The notes under the pieces are model-generated. The model saw only the letters and a program-made list of their open reading frames with translations, had not been told where the DNA came from and searched no databases. Below are positions 61,357 to 64,000 of a DNA stretch of 64,000 nucleotides, piece by piece (within the stretch, counting starts at the first letter, position 1; each line of letters opens with the position of its first letter). The DNA lies in NCBI GenBank assembly GCA_002432425.1, contig DJEL01000022.1, forward strand, positions 1-64,000, in the 5' to 3' direction. The DNA is from Lachnospiraceae bacterium UBA5899 (GTDB lineage: Bacteria; Bacillota; Clostridia; Lachnospirales; Lachnospiraceae). Made by a program: the position numbers and the translations under genes.

Positions 61357-62364
61357 TTAGCCGTTACCCAGCTTTTTTTCTGTTTTCTGATTTACCGGTG
61401 CAACCGACTTTCTGTAACATATGGTACAGCCCACCGTAACGGTTCTGGCTTCTATTTCCGGCTTACTCCAACGACACTTCATCATGGAAACAGCCTGCTC
61501 CGCCATAAATTTTCTCTGGACGTGAACCGAAGTAATGGGCGGTTCTGATATTTTGGAATACAACACGTCATCAAAACCTACCACACTGATTTGCTCGGGA
61601 ACCTGATAGCCTTTCTTTTTAAGCTGCTGAATTAACAGCAAAGCCGTGTGGTCGTTGTTACACACAAAAGCCGTAGGCATCTGCTCCGGCAACGGAAATT
61701 CCTTCAAGATACCGTTCTCATCTCTGTCATCGATATGGCTTCCGCCTTCCTCCGAAATTTTTCCTTCCAAAATTGCTTTATAATATCCAAGATATCTGTC
61801 ATTTACACTGTTGGTGTAGTTAAGGTTTCCTACAAAAGTAATCTCTCTGTGTCCCAGCTCCATTAAATAGGAAGTCAGGTTGTAACTTGCCTGAAAGTTA
61901 TCCGATATGACAGAGTCCACTTCCACTCCCCGGTAATAAAAGTCAAGACATACCATGGGAATACCCATTTTCTTGATGAACAATACATATTTCCGGGAAA
62001 ACTGACCCAGAAACATAATGCCGTCATTTCCTTCTATACCCGGATTCAGGGTGCAGGTACGCTCCGCCTCCCTGCTCACATAAAAGAGGGAAAACTGTAT
62101 ATTGTTCGCCCACTCAAGCTCCTGCAGTCTTTTATACAGACCACTGTAGAACTTTTCATTAGGCGCAAAATAAACTTCGGAAAAAAGTACTGCAACCCGA
62201 TATTTTACCTTTTTCTTATATTCATATCCCATTTCTTCGGATTTCTTCAAAATCATCTGTTTGGTTTCTTCGGAAATGTCTTCGCTGTTCTTAAAGCATT
62301 TGGAAACCGACATTTTGGAAATCCCAAGTTCTGTGGCAATATCCTGCATTGATACCTTCTTCAA
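61357..62364 (-). CDS. LacI-family transcriptional regulator of the mannoside locus
   Basis: 335 residues. A helix-turn-helix at the N-terminus (VSMQDIATELGISKMSVSKCF) is followed by a hinge and a periplasmic-binding-like sugar domain (VVGFDDVLYSKISEPPITSV near the end). The frame starts with TTG 62364, preceded by GGGGGATATAAATTT, or an ATG at codon 6. It lies directly downstream of the DUF1861 and GH130 genes, so it probably controls them in response to a mannoside. Confidence 0.85.
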   Translation of the reverse strand: MKKVSMQDIATELGISKMSVSKCFKNSEDISEETKQMILKKSEEMGYEYKKKVKYRVAVLFSEVYFAPNEKFYSGLYKRLQELEWANNIQFSLFYVSREAERTCTLNPGIEGNDGIMFLGQFSRKYVLFIKKMGIPMVCLDFYYRGVEVDSVISDNFQASYNLTSYLMELGHREITFVGNLNYTNSVNDRYLGYYKAILEGKISEEGGSHIDDRDENGILKEFPLPEQMPTAFVCNNDHTALLLIQQLKKKGYQVPEQISVVGFDDVLYSKISEPPITSVHVQRKFMAEQAVSMMKCRWSKPEIEARTVTVGCTICYRKSVAPVNQKTEKKLGNG

Positions 62365-62420
62365 AAATTTATATCCCCCTTTTCTACTAAACAGTGCTTG
62401 ATTATTTAGTTATTTGTTTA

Positions 62421-63335
62421 TTATATACCCAAAAAAGGATTTCGGATAGTCTTGTATTGCACTTCACAGTCAGAAACTCCCACATAAAGCAGGGCATCCT
62501 CTCCCATAAGGGTTATTCCTCCGCTGAAAAGTACATCTTCCAGGTCGGGTCTCTTGCTGGGACCGGGTAAAAACTCTTTACGTTCCGCCAAAATCTGCAG
62601 CCCTGTGCATTCACGGCTTTGCGGGTCAAAAACAAAACTCATCGGATAATAATGCCTTACTTCATCCGGCTCAAAGCAGGCAATGTGTCCCAGTACTCCA
62701 ATCCTGTTATCCGAAAGAAGTACCGCTTCATTGACACCGCCCCATTCCTCTTCACCGAATAAAGGCAGAAGCGGTGCATCCTGCATTGTCTGCGCCGTGA
62801 CTTCTTCAAAACTGTTCACTATTGTAAAGCCGATTTTTCCGCGGCCGCCCTTTGCACCTTGCGGTCTGGTAAAAATTCCGATGCGGCCGTCCGCCAGTTC
62901 TACCAGACGTACATCCTTCATGCCGTCGGGTCCTTCGGAAAGTTTTGACATATTTTCCAAATCCGTTCCATAATAAAATACCGTATGCCAGCAAACCCAG
63001 TCCGGATTTTGGGGATGCGGAAACACTTCCGTTCCGCCCAGAACATAATGACCGCACACCTTTGCGATACAAGGGTCCTGTAAAGGAAAGCGCTGCCAGC
63101 CTTCCGCTGCCTGATAAACATCCGTCTTCACTTCTTCAAAAAATACCGCCTGAGAATTTTCACTGTCCCGTTTTTCCACTCTGGCGCATATCATTTTTTT
63201 CCCTTTGTAATCAAATGCCTTTGTCGGATTGTATACATCATAGCCTTCTACGCCCCTGAATGTCGGTCTGACCGCAGGTGTACTGCTCTCCTGTTTTTTT
63301 TCATGTGTTTCTAACAATTCCCATATAGAGTTCAT
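62421..63335 (-). CDS. DUF1861 five-blade propeller protein (GH130-related)
   Basis: 304 residues. Shows a five-blade beta-propeller pattern and the DUF1861 core (DVYNPTKAF, VCWHTVFYYGTDLENM, GGVNEAVLLSDNRIGVLGH). The fold and gene neighbourhood link it to GH130 mannoside phosphorylases, but the classical catalytic EDPR motif is absent, so activity is uncertain. AAGGAGCGAAAA precedes the ATG. It lies between GH130 and lacI. Confidence 0.8.
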   Translation of the reverse strand: MNSIWELLETHEKKQESSTPAVRPTFRGVEGYDVYNPTKAFDYKGKKMICARVEKRDSENSQAVFFEEVKTDVYQAAEGWQRFPLQDPCIAKVCGHYVLGGTEVFPHPQNPDWVCWHTVFYYGTDLENMSKLSEGPDGMKDVRLVELADGRIGIFTRPQGAKGGRGKIGFTIVNSFEEVTAQTMQDAPLLPLFGEEEWGGVNEAVLLSDNRIGVLGHIACFEPDEVRHYYPMSFVFDPQSRECTGLQILAERKEFLPGPSKRPDLEDVLFSGGITLMGEDALLYVGVSDCEVQYKTIRNPFLGI

Positions 63336-63345
63336 TTTTCGCTCC

Positions 63346-64000
63346 TTATTGTTCTAATGCCTGTTGAATTTCTTCCATGGAAAACTCTGCTCTGGCAATC
63401 TTGTCATCTGCCGCTCCGTAGTAAACAGACAGTCTGGAATTCTCCAGCACACCTCCGCAGGTAAAAACCACACCTCCGAAAAATCCTTCTGTTTCATAAG
63501 AGGCTTCCGGTTCTAAAATCGGCTTTGAAGCTTTTTTCAAAATTTTGTCCGGATTTTCCAGGTCCGTCAGCATGGCGCCTAAGCAATATCTGTTTCTGGT
63601 GTCGGCTCCGTGATAGATATGAAGCCATCCTTCTTTCGTCCAAAAAGGAGGAATACCGCTTCCGATACGACCGTTTTCCCATCCTTCTTCCGATACGCCG
63701 CAAACATGACGATGGTTTCCCCAGTGTATCAAATCGGGAGATGTGGAAACCCATATATCCGGCATGCCGATTTCACTGGGTACGGGTCTGTGAAATGCAT
63801 AATATAAACCTCGAATTTTACGAGGGAAAATTACCACATCCTTATTTTCCGGAGGGAAAATGCATCCAATGCGCTGAAAATTCTGAAAATCTTCTGTTAT
63901 CAGAAGCGCCGGCATGGCTCCCACTTCGGACACTGCCGTGTAAGTAATACAGTATCTGTCCTCTTCTTCCAGATAAGTAATACGGGGGTCTTCCATTCCC
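63346..64000 (-). CDS. GH130 mannoside phosphorylase, partial (cut by window end)
   Basis: Only the C-terminal part (about 216 codons) is inside the window; the frame runs off the edge at 64000. The visible part starts at the family motif MEDPRITY (the E-D-P-R that holds the catalytic Asp) and ends near residue 216. Also seen are FHRPVPSEIGMPDIWVS and HWGNHRHVC, both typical of beta-1,4-mannooligosaccharide and mannosyl-glucose phosphorylases. The Met shown in frame is internal, not the start. Confidence 0.85.
   Translation of the reverse strand, partial: GMEDPRITYLEEEDRYCITYTAVSEVGAMPALLITEDFQNFQRIGCIFPPENKDVVIFPRKIRGLYYAFHRPVPSEIGMPDIWVSTSPDLIHWGNHRHVCGVSEEGWENGRIGSGIPPFWTKEGWLHIYHGADTRNRYCLGAMLTDLENPDKILKKASKPILEPEASYETEGFFGGVVFTCGGVLENSRLSVYYGAADDKIARAEFSMEEIQQALEQ

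Overview
The window looks like chromosome of a spore-forming, low-to-moderate GC member of the Clostridia, most likely Lachnospiraceae (inference). The core evidence is the conserved block on the minus strand: mazG, hup, rqcP (S4 protein), yabP, yabQ, divIC, spoIIE, tilS, hpt and ftsH, plus a CotS-type spore coat protein. It also carries gut-Firmicute traits: mannoside phosphorylases (GH130), GH13 enzymes, several MATE exporters and PEGA or zinc-ribbon envelope proteins. No transposase, integrase, phage gene, rRNA or CRISPR array was seen.

Layout. 0.3-5.5 kb: a minus-strand ABC importer operon (lipoprotein binding protein, fused permease, ATPase) ending in a metallo-beta-lactamase-fold hydrolase. 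5.8-11 kb: a zinc-ribbon membrane protein, an orphan DNA methyltransferase, a PurF-like protein without the catalytic cysteine, and a DUF3810 membrane metallopeptidase. 11.05-11.36 kb: an intergenic type I toxin-antitoxin module with a 27-residue toxin. 11.4-18.5 kb: an acetyltransferase, a decayed ABC exporter, a small membrane protein, a NUDIX hydrolase, MarR, DegV and a DUF4143 ATPase. 18.5-26.2 kb: three MATE exporters, an MFS exporter behind a translational attenuator with its own leader peptide, a gamma carbonic anhydrase-like protein and a YgjP-type peptidase. 26.3-28.4 kb: a chemoreceptor fused to PilZ. 28.4-32.6 kb: an AT-rich accessory stretch (AAA ATPase with a broken partner, DUF1848, AlbA_2 protein) next to tRNA-Tyr and tRNA-Leu. 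33.2-35.9 kb: a second small membrane protein and a neopullulanase-like enzyme. 36.1-44.3 kb: the sporulation/cell-division/ftsH block. 44.4-46.5 kb: a methyltransferase and two decayed genes (alkA-ogt fusion, AraC). 46.5-55.9 kb: acetyltransferase, mazG, PEGA lipoprotein, cotS-like, cca, zinc-ribbon beta-propeller protein, and the nucleoside-salvage genes cdd, deoC and deoD. 56-64 kb: EamA transporter, glgX, thiamine pyrophosphokinase, a second AlbA_2 protein, and a LacI/DUF1861/GH130 mannoside locus cut by the window edge.

How the genes fit together. The nucleoside genes deoD-deoC-cdd form one salvage unit. GlgX and the neopullulanase-like enzyme degrade cytoplasmic alpha-glucans. The LacI-DUF1861-GH130 genes probably handle beta-mannosides. 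The most notable regulatory element is the leader of the MFS gene (21.48-21.60 kb): a 12-codon leader ORF and two mutually exclusive base-pairing schemes, one of which buries the MFS ribosome-binding site, as in inducible macrolide-resistance genes. Several genes carry single-base deletions (ABC exporter, lipoprotein, AraC, alkA-ogt). The in-frame internal deletions in two of them argue for real decay, but some of the single-base changes could be assembly errors.
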